From NCBI GenBank assembly GCA_958295905.1, contig OY282382.1, positions 5,514,910 to 5,578,909 of the forward strand: a DNA stretch of 64,000 bases. The letters run 5' to 3'. The position numbers and the translations under genes are program-made. This document shows, piece by piece, positions 16,399 to 23,882 of this stretch. The DNA comes from an uncultured Vicinamibacterales bacterium (GTDB taxonomy: Bacteria > Acidobacteriota > Vicinamibacteria > Vicinamibacterales > UBA8438). The notes beneath the pieces were generated by a model that ran no database searches, was not told the DNA's origin, and was given only the letters and a program-made list of their open reading frames with translations. The first letter of the stretch is position 1. Every line of letters starts with the position of its first letter.

Positions 16399-18270
16399 AT
16401 GGAGCTGTTGAAAGAACCGGTTGCTTGGCTCAGTGTCATCTTCGCGGGAGCGCTCACGGCTTGGTTGAAGGGGTTCCTCGGCAAATTTCTGCCGCCGCCG
16501 CAACGGGCGGAGTTGGCCATCACGAATAGTTTTAAGACTAAACCGCTGCGCCCCGAAGACAGGTTTCGTTTCGTATTGTGCTGGCTGGAGAACGACACCA
16601 GTGGAGGCTACACGAAGACCGTCGAGCAGTCATTCCGGGGTATCAAGGGCGTCGATCTGGTCCGCTCCGCCCGCATTGTGAAGGCGTCCGGCGCCGCGGA
16701 CAAGTGGCGTCCGGCGATGCGCAAAGGCGCCCGCAGGGTTCTGGATAAATGGAACGCCGACTTGGCGGTCGTCGGCTCGGTCAACGAATTCGGAAAGGCT
16801 CTGAGCCTGTGGCTCGTGCCGCGGGAAGGCGACGGCACGCTCCCTCGTGCGGACCAGCCTTACGAGTTATTGGAGGCCGGGACGCTTCCAACCGAGTTCA
16901 TCGAAGATGTCCTCGCGCAACTTGTTTCCGAGGCGCTGAGGGCCGTCGCGCCGCTCGCAAACACCGAAGTGCGCGATCAAGTGTTAAAGAAAGAGCTGAT
17001 CGACGCCACCAAGAAGCTCGAGACTCGGCTTGAGGGTAATCAACCCCAACGCCACGCTGCCTTGTCTCTGGCGCATGGTAACGCCCTTCAGACCCTGGGT
17101 GAGCGAGAGAGCGGGCCGGAGCACCTGGAGCAGGGCGTAGCCGCCTACACCGAGGCGCTCAAGGAATACACCCGCGAGCGCGCCCCGCTTCAGTGGGCCA
17201 TGACGCAGAACAACCTCGGCACCGCCCTTCAGACCCTGGGTGAGCGAGAGAGCGGGCCGGAGCGCCTGGAGCAGGCCGTGGCCGCCTACACCGAGGCGCT
17301 CAAGGAATACACCCGCGAGCGCGCCCCGCTTCAGTGGGCCGCGACGCAGAACAACCTCGGCAAGGCCCTTCGGACCCTGGGTGAGCGAGAGAGCGGGCCG
17401 GAGCGTCTGAAGCAGGCCGTGGCCGCCCACACCGAGGCGCTCAAGGAATACACCCGCGAGCGCGCCCCGCTTCAGTGGGCCGCGACGCAGAACAACCTCG
17501 GTAACGCCCTTCAGACCCTGGGTGAGCGGGAGAGCGGGCCGGAGCGCCCGGAACAGGCCGTGGCCGCCCACACCGAGGCGCTCAAGGAATACACCCGCGA
17601 GCGCGCCCCGCTTCAGTGGGCCATGACGCAGAACAACCTCGGCACCGCCCTTCAGACCCTGGGTGAGCGAGAGAGCGGACCGGATCGCCTGGAGCAGGCC
17701 GTGGCCGCCTACACCGAGGCGCTCAAGGAATACACCCGCGAGCGCGCCCCGCTTCAGTGGGCCATGACGCAGAACAACCTCGGCAAGGCCCTTCGGACCC
17801 TGGGTAAGCGAGAGAGCGGGCCGGAGCGCCTGGAGCAGGCCGTAGCCGTCCACACCGAAGCGCTCAAGGAACGCACCCGCGAGCGCGCGCCGCTTCAGTG
17901 GGCCGCGACGCAGAACAACCTCGGTAACGCCCTTCGGACCCTGGGTGAGCGCGAGAGCGGGCCGGAGCGCCTGGAGCAGGCCGTAGCCGCCTACACCGAG
18001 GCGCTCAAGGAATGCACCCGCGAGCGCGCGCCGCTTCAGTGGGCCATGACGCAGAACAACCTCGGCAACGCCCTTCGGACCCTGGGTGAGCGAGAGAGCG
18101 ACCCGGAGCGCCTGGAGCAGGCCGTAGCCGCCTACACCGAAGCGCTTTGGGTGTTCACTCCCGGGGAGGCGCCGCGATACCGGGAGACAACGCTGAACAA
18201 CCGTGCTCGTGCCTTTAAACTCCTGCGCGAGCGGGGAGCCGAACCCGGGCCGGATGAGACTCCGGATTGA
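16399..18270 (+). CDS. TPR-repeat protein with eight near-identical units
   Basis: About 623 aa. Residues 6-30 form a hydrophobic segment (PVAWLSVIFAGALTAW), so it may be membrane-tethered. Residues about 45-190 form an uncharacterised domain with RFVLCWLENDTSGGYTKTV and NADLAVVGSVNEFG. From about residue 227 come eight 47-aa TPR-type units, consensus ALQTLGERESGPERLEQAVA then TEALKEYTRERAPLQWA. The start is uncertain: ATG 16399 or TTG 16381. The frame is open and protein-like further upstream (LNTEDFYLGLINEDLRSH at 16327-16380) without an ATG or GTG, so the 5' end may be damaged. A 12-residue ORF (16361-16399) ends in TAATG on this ATG. Confidence 0.8.
   Translation: MELLKEPVAWLSVIFAGALTAWLKGFLGKFLPPPQRAELAITNSFKTKPLRPEDRFRFVLCWLENDTSGGYTKTVEQSFRGIKGVDLVRSARIVKASGAADKWRPAMRKGARRVLDKWNADLAVVGSVNEFGKALSLWLVPREGDGTLPRADQPYELLEAGTLPTEFIEDVLAQLVSEALRAVAPLANTEVRDQVLKKELIDATKKLETRLEGNQPQRHAALSLAHGNALQTLGERESGPEHLEQGVAAYTEALKEYTRERAPLQWAMTQNNLGTALQTLGERESGPERLEQAVAAYTEALKEYTRERAPLQWAATQNNLGKALRTLGERESGPERLKQAVAAHTEALKEYTRERAPLQWAATQNNLGNALQTLGERESGPERPEQAVAAHTEALKEYTRERAPLQWAMTQNNLGTALQTLGERESGPDRLEQAVAAYTEALKEYTRERAPLQWAMTQNNLGKALRTLGKRESGPERLEQAVAVHTEALKERTRERAPLQWAATQNNLGNALRTLGERESGPERLEQAVAAYTEALKECTRERAPLQWAMTQNNLGNALRTLGERESDPERLEQAVAAYTEALWVFTPGEAPRYRETTLNNRARAFKLLRERGAEPGPDETPD
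17077..18204 (+). repeat. Eight tandem 141-bp units inside the TPR gene
   Basis: Units start at 17077, 17218, 17359 and every 141 bases to 18064. Most differ by only a few bases, for example ACCGCC/AAGGCC/AACGCC at the unit start. The last unit diverges after TEAL. Such high DNA identity points to recent expansion by unequal recombination. Confidence 0.92.
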
Positions 18271-18558
18271 GACAGTCCGGTGAGCCGCTTGCGAAACTCC
18301 TGGGCTTGCCGCTTGGTGCACTCCTGGTGACACCCATTTGCCCGGGATCGCCGATGGATGCCGGCCTTGGAGGACCGGCGGTACGCCGAGAAGTGGAAGT
18401 AGAGCTGTTTCGACGAGTTACCGACCGAGCGCCGGGACACCGGTGGGTGACTGAAGCTCGTCGGGCGCCGAGGGGCAATTGCCGGCGGTGCTAGCCCGGA
18501 AATCGTCGCCGGCAGCTCCGATTGCCGCCCAACCAACGCTCCAGGAGTCCACGCCGTT
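18271..18558. other. Intergenic region after the TPR gene
   Basis: 288 bases with no supported gene. The end (CTCCGATTGCCGCC ... GTTCTACCGGCGCAGACTC, about 18,514-18,571) resembles the sequence before the dapA-like gene end (CTCCGATTGCCGCC ... GTTCTACGGCGCAGACTC, about 12,118-12,193). This suggests a shared short intergenic repeat at gene 3' ends. Confidence 0.35.
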
Positions 18559-19146
18559 CTACCGGCGCAGACTCTTGGCCCGCAGATAATCGCGGAAGGC
18601 CTGCGCGTGCGGCCGCAGCGCCGCCGCGTGTTCGGGTTTCCGCCGGACGAGTCCTTCGACGAATCTCAGCAGGCTCTCCGCGTTCGCGCGATGATGGTCT
18701 CTCCACCATTGCGAGCAGACGTAGAAGCCGCCGTATCTGTCCTTCCAGTACCGTCCGTGTCCCTTGATCTCGCGGCCCTCCTCGATTCTCCGAAGGAGCC
18801 CAAGGTTGACGATATCGAGACTCATCTCGCTCTTGCAGTACTCATTGTCCGTCAGGTCCCGCTTCTCCGATTCACTGAGCAAATTAGCGCGGTCGTCGAG
18901 AAGGGTCCGCATCAAGGCTCTTACGAGCGGTTGAAATTCCTGGTGCGGCACGGCCCCGGGGTTCTCTGGGCTCCTGTCGCCAGCCGCACGGCGTGCCGGC
19001 AAGCGCACGTATTCGCGCCCGGAGGCCTCCTGTCTAGCTCGAATATCCCTGAACATCGCCTCAACATCGTAGTCGAATCGGGCGGCGTACACCTGTCGAA
19101 AAGCCCGGAGTTCAGCGATGATCGGGTCCGTCCGCCTGGTATCCAT
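18559..19146 (-). CDS. Antitoxin-like N-terminus fused to an unknown C-terminal domain
   Basis: 195 aa. The first about 53 residues (TDPIIAELRAFRQVYAARFD, then REYVRLPARR) look like the short antitoxin-like proteins that accompany PIN toxins of this type, which are normally 60-90 aa in all. Here another about 130 residues follow, with ESEKRDLTDNEYCKSEMSL and GRYWKDRYGGFYVCSQWW, a domain I do not recognise. Its start overlaps the end of the upstream PIN gene by 35 bases, so the two are co-expressed. It may be an antitoxin with an added effector or binding domain, or an unrelated protein that gained the leader. Confidence 0.6.
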   Translation of the reverse strand: MDTRRTDPIIAELRAFRQVYAARFDYDVEAMFRDIRARQEASGREYVRLPARRAAGDRSPENPGAVPHQEFQPLVRALMRTLLDDRANLLSESEKRDLTDNEYCKSEMSLDIVNLGLLRRIEEGREIKGHGRYWKDRYGGFYVCSQWWRDHHRANAESLLRFVEGLVRRKPEHAAALRPHAQAFRDYLRAKSLRR

Positions 19147-19627
19147 AGTCGTACTCCTTCATGAGTTCATTGGGCGTGCAAATGACCGGCGGCTCGTAGC
19201 CCACGTTGCGGCACGCCCGCTCGATCCGCGCCCGCGCGGCGGCACTCGCGATGTGGCGGAGATTCCACGTCAGCAGGTAGTCGACCCTGTTCATCGCAGC
19301 GACGCTGACATGCGCCGCATCCGCCGCCGTTTCGCGGGGGAACGCTCCGAGTTCAAGCAGCCTCCTGGTCAACGCCGCGGCATCCTCCGTAGCATCGAGC
19401 CACGTGACCACCTCCAGCGCCGTCAGACGAGCGCGGGCGGCATCCGTGTCACCTGCAGCAGCTTCCGCCAGCGCAAGCTCGGAAGCGACGAGAACAAACC
19501 GCTCCGGCGCGTCGAGCCACCATTCCCGCGTCATGGCCTGCTGCGCCGCGATGATGAGATCGCGTGACGGCCGCGCTGTCAGGTAGCTGACGATGGACGT
19601 TTCCACGTAGACGCTGGGCTTCGTCAT
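19112..19627 (-). CDS. PIN-domain protein, VapC-type toxin candidate
   Basis: 171 aa. PIN ribonucleases use a cluster of acidic residues. Here YVETSIVSYL holds the first acidic position with glutamate in place of aspartate, as in this VapC subfamily. ASELALAEAAAGD supplies the second, and DAAHVSVAAMNRVDYLLTWN the later acidic residues. The ending RNVGYEPPVICTPNELM is typical. The start at 19627 (MTKPSVYVET) matches the family; the open frame continues upstream into repeats. It is followed by the antitoxin-like gene with a 35-base overlap, a toxin-first order. Confidence 0.78.
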   Translation of the reverse strand: MTKPSVYVETSIVSYLTARPSRDLIIAAQQAMTREWWLDAPERFVLVASELALAEAAAGDTDAARARLTALEVVTWLDATEDAAALTRRLLELGAFPRETAADAAHVSVAAMNRVDYLLTWNLRHIASAAARARIERACRNVGYEPPVICTPNELMKEYDYGYQADGPDHR

Positions 19628-19707
19628 GTTCGAGCGCGCCCGCAAGGTCATTCCGAGAGCGAAGGGGATGCGTGCTCGGTCGCATCGCCAGTGCGGCCGG
19701 CATCGCC

Positions 19708-19886
19708 GGGGGCTCCGTTCCCCCGCCGCCCGCGCGCCGGCGTGGCGCCCGCCGGTGACCGATGCGACGGGCTTCGCCGCACGTCTGGCGACGGTACCAC
19801 GGGGTGCTGGCGGCATTCAACACGCCGGACGCGCCGGTGGGTCGCCCGTCGACCCGTGACCGGTGGTTCCGCGCCGCGGGTACCCG
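19708..19886 (+). repeat. Duplicated hsdM upstream sequence, short copy
   Basis: Matches 20,934-21,118 (GGGGGCTCCGTTCCC, GCCCGCCGGTGACCGATGCG, CTGGCGACGGTACCAC) and then 21,300-21,350 (GTCGCCCGTCGA, CCCGTGACCGGTGGTTCCGC), skipping the roughly 180 bp between. It runs directly into an hsdM fragment. Confidence 0.65.
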
Positions 19887-20069
19887 GCCAACCGCGCCGG
19901 GGGCGACGACCTGCTGGGCGACGCCTACGAATACCTGATGCGGCACTTCGCCACCGAGTCGGGCAAGAGCAAGGGCCAGTTCTACACGCCGGCCGAGGTC
20001 TCGCGGATCATGGCGCAGGTGGTCGGCGTCGGCCCCGACACCCGGCCCGACCGGACCCTCTACGACCCC
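19887..20069 (+). pseudogene. Internal fragment of hsdM
   Basis: These 183 bases match 21,813-21,995 inside hsdM with a single mismatch (position 19,988, G for C). They cover the end of the N-terminal helical domain and GQFYTPAEVSRIM, up to just before the DPTCGSGS motif I. There is no start or methylase core, so it cannot be functional alone. The near identity means the copy is recent or kept alike by gene conversion. Confidence 0.92.
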
Positions 20070-20095
20070 CACGGGAAGCCGCGGCCGGCGCGCTG

Positions 20096-20186
20096 TTCGC
20101 CTTGATCGTCGCGTTCTTCGAGCGCTACGACCGGCGGTCGGGCATCGGCACGGTGGTCGCCACCATGCTCCTGTACACGGTGGCGT
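20096..20186 (+). pseudogene. Fragment of the AbgT-family transporter gene
   Basis: 91 bases match 15,830-15,920 of the transporter gene with three mismatches (TTCGCCTTGATCGTCGCG, CATCGGCACGGTGGTCGCC). Orientation is the same as the intact gene 4.3 kb upstream. It directly follows the hsdM fragment, separated by about 26 unrelated bases. Confidence 0.88.
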
Positions 20187-20203
20187 GAGGACGTCCTCGG
20201 CGT

Positions 20204-20857
20204 TCAGATGGACGGCGGGCGGCTCCGGGGGGGCGCGGGTCCATGGCCCGCCGTTTCCAGCAGTTTGACCGAGCGCACGAACAACTCGGATGAGTCGAAG
20301 ATGTCGCTCGCGTTCTCCAGCGTGGACTTGACCACGCGCTCCGCGAAGTCGCCGTTGGTCAGGAGGCGCCACTCCACATCGTCGTATGCCGCTTGCAAGG
20401 CGGCGAAGGTCGCTGCCAACGGGTCCTGGACGACGGGGTTCACTTTCGGCGAAAGGAAGTAGATATAGAGCGGCGTCTGCCCCGGGTGCCAAGCGCGCAG
20501 GACGAGCAGCGTGCGGAGCATCTTCTTGAGCACGCGGGCGACAGTCTCCGTCGTGCTTATTCCATAGTTCAGCCCCGCCTCGTGGAAGGCGATCTCCACC
20601 GCGTGGACGCCGCCCTGCAGGTCAACGCCCACGACGTCCACTTCGCCCTGCTTGAGCAACTGCGCGGCGTTCTTCGTCTGCTTGAACACGTCACGGTCGA
20701 AGCGCCGCTTCATCTCCTGAAAGAGCGCCTCGAGTTCCCCGTCCGTGAGGCGCCTGTCCCAGTGTTCTGACGCCCTCCAGTTGGCCTGCACGAGCCAACA
20801 GCGCTCAACGTGGCGGAGGTAGGAGTACACGAGGGATTCGCCGACTTCTATCTTCAT
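20204..20857 (-). CDS. Hypothetical protein, possible nuclease-like fold
   Basis: 217 aa, not recognised. It starts MKIEVGESLVYSYLRHVERC. The middle has QLLKQGEVDVVGVDLQGGVH followed by AVEIAFHEAGLNYG, an acidic-strand-acidic layout that could fit a PD-(D/E)XK-like core, but no ExK is present, so this is only a suggestion. TPLYIYFLSPKVNPVV and VEWRLLTNGDFAERVV follow. The last about 15 residues (proline-rich) look added. There is no signal peptide or membrane segment. It sits between duplicated repeats just upstream of the type I restriction locus and on the opposite strand. Confidence 0.65.
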   Translation of the reverse strand: MKIEVGESLVYSYLRHVERCWLVQANWRASEHWDRRLTDGELEALFQEMKRRFDRDVFKQTKNAAQLLKQGEVDVVGVDLQGGVHAVEIAFHEAGLNYGISTTETVARVLKKMLRTLLVLRAWHPGQTPLYIYFLSPKVNPVVQDPLAATFAALQAAYDDVEWRLLTNGDFAERVVKSTLENASDIFDSSELFVRSVKLLETAGHGPAPPRSRPPSI

Positions 20858-20933
20858 GGGCTCTGCTTCCTGCCGCCCTGTTCGCGGCGTTCGCCGGCCC
20901 CGACGCGGCCGACCGTCACCGGGCTGCTCGGCG

Positions 20934-21350
20934 GGGGCTCCGTTCCCACGCCGCCCGCGCGCCGGCGTGGCGGCCGCCGATGACCGATGCGGCCAGCCCC
21001 GGCGCGGGCACGGCCGTCCGGCGGCGGGGCGCCCGCCGGTGACCGATGCGACGGGCTTCGCCCGTCTGGCGACGGTACCACAGGGTGCGGGCGGCATCAA
21101 TGCGTCGGACGCGCCGGTGCAGGACCACCCCACGCTCCGCCACCGCCGTGCGCAGGCAGCATCGTAGCGGGTCCTGGGGCTCCGGACATGCGGAATCGTG
21201 GGTCTCACGCGGCACCGGCCGGTCGGCAAGACGGTGGCGCCCCTCGAATCGGGGGCGAGCCGTCACGCGCAGTCAGCGTGGATTGCCCCTGCGCGCCGGC
21301 GGGTCGCCCGTCGAGCCCCGACCCGTGACCGGTGGTTCCGCGCCGCGGGC
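20934..21350. repeat. Repeat cluster upstream of hsdM
   Basis: Contains the full-length partner of the 19,708-19,886 duplication, with an extra internal copy of the GACCGATGCG segment, and at 21,117-21,300 the inverted partner of 3,915-4,110. No gene is supported between 20,858 and 21,428. A GATAAT hexamer at 21,407-21,412 lies 16 bases before the hsdM ATG and may act as its -10. Confidence 0.6.
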
Positions 21351-21428
21351 GCCCGGCCCAGGTTCCCGCCTGCCCGCCATGCTTGAAACCCCCGCGGGGA
21401 CGGTCGATAATCGACGCGGCGGCGGCGC

Positions 21429-23882
21429 ATGGCCCTGAAAAAATCGCAGATCTACTCCTCCCTCTGGCAAAGCTGCGACGAGCTGCGCGGCGGCATGGAC
21501 GCCTCGCAGTACAAGGACTACGTCCTCACCCTGCTGTTCATGAAGTACGTGTCGGACCGCTACGCCGGCGATCCGGACGCGCTCATCGACGTGCCCCCCG
21601 GCGGCGGCTTCGCCGACATGGCGGCGCTGAAGGGCGACAAGGAGATCGGCGACCGCATCAACAAGATCATCGGCAGGCTGGCCGAGGCCAACGATCTGAA
21701 GGGGGTCATCGACCAGGCCGATTTCAACGACGAGAGCCGGCTCGGCGCCGGCCGGGAGATGCAGGACCGCCTGTCGCGGCTGGTCGCCATCTTCGAGGGC
21801 CTCGACTTCCGCGCCAACCGCGCCGGGGGCGACGACCTGCTGGGCGACGCCTACGAATACCTGATGCGGCACTTCGCCACCGAGTCGGGCAAGAGCAAGG
21901 GCCAGTTCTACACCCCGGCCGAGGTCTCGCGGATCATGGCGCAGGTGGTCGGCGTCGGCCCCGACACCCGGCCCGACCGGACCCTCTACGACCCCACCTG
22001 CGGCTCCGGCTCGCTGCTGCTGAAGGCGGCCGACCGGGCGCCCGACGGCATCAGCGTCTACGGCCAGGAGATGGACAACGCCACCTGGGCGCTGGCGCGG
22101 ATGAACATGATTCTGCACGGCCACCCGACGGCCGAGCTGCGGCGCGGCAACACGCTGGCCGCCCCCGAGTTCAGGAACCCCGACGGCGGCCTCCGGAGGT
22201 TCGACTTCGCCGTCGCCAATCCGCCCTTCTCGGCCAAGGCGTGGTCCAACGGCCTCGACCCCGCGCACGACGAGTTCGGGCGCTTCGACGACTACGGCGT
22301 CCCCCCGGCGAAAAACGGCGACTACGCCTTCCTGCTGCACCTCGTCGGGTCGCTCAAGAGCACCGGCAGGGGCGCCGTCATCCTGCCCCACGGCGTGCTG
22401 TTCCGCGGCAACCGCGAGGCCGGCATCCGCCGCGAGCTGGTCCGGCGCGGCTTCGTCAAAGGGGTCATCGGCCTGCCCGCCAACCTCTTCTACGGCACCG
22501 GCATCCCCGCCTGCATCCTGGTCATCGACAAGGCGCACGCGCACGCCCGCAAGGGCGTCTTCCTGGTCGACGCCAGCCGCGGCTTCCGCAAGGACGGCCC
22601 CAAGAACCGCCTGCGCGCCCAGGACGTCCACCGCATCGTCGACGTGTTCAACCGGCAGATCGACGTGCCGGGCTACGCCCGCATGGCGCCGCTCGCCGAG
22701 ATCGCCGCCCCCGCCAACGACTACAACCTGAACATCCCGCGCTACGTCGACGCCGGCGCGCCGGAAGACCTGCACGACCTCGACGCGCACCTGCGCGGCG
22801 GCGTCCCCGACCGCGACCTCGACGCCCTCGGCGCCTGCTGGCGGGTCTTCCCGTCGCTGCGGAACGCGCTGTTCGAGCCGATCCCCGACCGTGAGGGCTA
22901 CAGCCGCCCGCGCATCGCCGCCCGGCAGGTCCAGGCGGCCATCCGGAACCACGACGAGTTCGACGCCTACCGCACGCTGGTGGCCGACGTCTTCGCCATC
23001 TGGCGCCGCGCGCACGAGCCGCGGCTCCGCAACCTGAACCCCGGCGACGCCCCCGCCGACCTCATCGACGCGCTGTCGGAAACCCTGCTCGAAGCGTTCG
23101 CCGACGTCCCGCTGCTCGACGCCTACGACGTCTACCAGCGGCTGATGGACTACTGGGACGAAACCCTGCGCGACGACGTCGACCTCGTCACCGCCGCCGG
23201 TTGGGCCGACGCGGCCCGGCCGCGCGCGATGGCGGGCAACAAGACGAAGATCCGGGAGACGCCGGACCTCACGGCCGGCCGCAACAAGTACAAGATGGAC
23301 CTGATCCCCCCGGCCCTCGTCGCCGCGCGCTGCTTCGCCGCCGAACAGGCCGAGGTCGAAACGCTGCGGGCGGAACGGGAAGCGGCGGCCGGCACGCTGG
23401 AGGCGTTCATCGAAGAGCACGCCGGCGAGGACGGCGCGCTGGCGGACGCCGCCAACGACAAGGGCCGGGTGACCCGGCCCGCCGTCAAGGCGCGTCTGCG
23501 CGCGCTCCGGGACGAGCCCGACGAACCCGACAACCGGGAGGAACGCGGCGCGCTTGCGCGCTGCCTCGCGCTGATGGACGCCGAAGCCGCCGCGGACAAG
23601 GCGGCCCGGGCCGCGCAATCCGCGTTGGACGCGCAGGTGCTCGACCGCTACGCCGCGCTGACCGAAACCGAGATTCGGACCCTCGTGGTCGACGACAAGT
23701 GGCTCGCCGGCATCCGCGACGCCATCGACGGGGAGGTGCAGCGGGTGACGCAATCGTTCGCGGGGCGCCTGAAAGAGCTGGAGGAGCGGTACGCCCGGCC
23801 GCTGCCCGAGCTGGAACGGGACGTGGAGCGCTTCAGCGAGAAGGTCGAGGGCCACCTGCGGCGGATGGGGGTGGCGCCGTGA
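21429..23882 (+). CDS. hsdM: Type I restriction-modification methylase subunit
   Basis: Modification subunit that, with HsdS, methylates adenine at the target site and forms the full restriction complex with HsdR. The N-terminal helical domain runs about 1-150 (LTLLFMKYVSDRYAG). Then come GQFYTPAEVSRIM (about 158), SAM motif I DPTCGSGSLLLKA (about 188) and catalytic motif IV ANPPFSAKAW (about 263), the NPPF type that makes N6-methyladenine. At 817 aa it is about 300 residues longer than classic HsdM; the extra C-terminal part (from about 480) is charged and partly coiled coil. Its stop overlaps the next start (GTGA). Confidence 0.95.
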   Translation: MALKKSQIYSSLWQSCDELRGGMDASQYKDYVLTLLFMKYVSDRYAGDPDALIDVPPGGGFADMAALKGDKEIGDRINKIIGRLAEANDLKGVIDQADFNDESRLGAGREMQDRLSRLVAIFEGLDFRANRAGGDDLLGDAYEYLMRHFATESGKSKGQFYTPAEVSRIMAQVVGVGPDTRPDRTLYDPTCGSGSLLLKAADRAPDGISVYGQEMDNATWALARMNMILHGHPTAELRRGNTLAAPEFRNPDGGLRRFDFAVANPPFSAKAWSNGLDPAHDEFGRFDDYGVPPAKNGDYAFLLHLVGSLKSTGRGAVILPHGVLFRGNREAGIRRELVRRGFVKGVIGLPANLFYGTGIPACILVIDKAHAHARKGVFLVDASRGFRKDGPKNRLRAQDVHRIVDVFNRQIDVPGYARMAPLAEIAAPANDYNLNIPRYVDAGAPEDLHDLDAHLRGGVPDRDLDALGACWRVFPSLRNALFEPIPDREGYSRPRIAARQVQAAIRNHDEFDAYRTLVADVFAIWRRAHEPRLRNLNPGDAPADLIDALSETLLEAFADVPLLDAYDVYQRLMDYWDETLRDDVDLVTAAGWADAARPRAMAGNKTKIRETPDLTAGRNKYKMDLIPPALVAARCFAAEQAEVETLRAEREAAAGTLEAFIEEHAGEDGALADAANDKGRVTRPAVKARLRALRDEPDEPDNREERGALARCLALMDAEAAADKAARAAQSALDAQVLDRYAALTETEIRTLVVDDKWLAGIRDAIDGEVQRVTQSFAGRLKELEERYARPLPELERDVERFSEKVEGHLRRMGVAP

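Noticed and set aside
17077..18204. Regular repeats that could be taken for a CRISPR array
   Set aside because: Units are 141 bp, contiguous and in frame within a protein, with no spacers. They encode TPR motifs.
16984..18333. Minus-strand repeat protein opposite the TPR gene
   Set aside because: The plus-strand frame gives TPR-like units and a coherent N-terminal domain. The minus frame is only its complement.
19887..20069. A second functional hsdM
   Set aside because: Only 183 bp, lacking a start and the SAM and catalytic motifs. It is a duplicated fragment.
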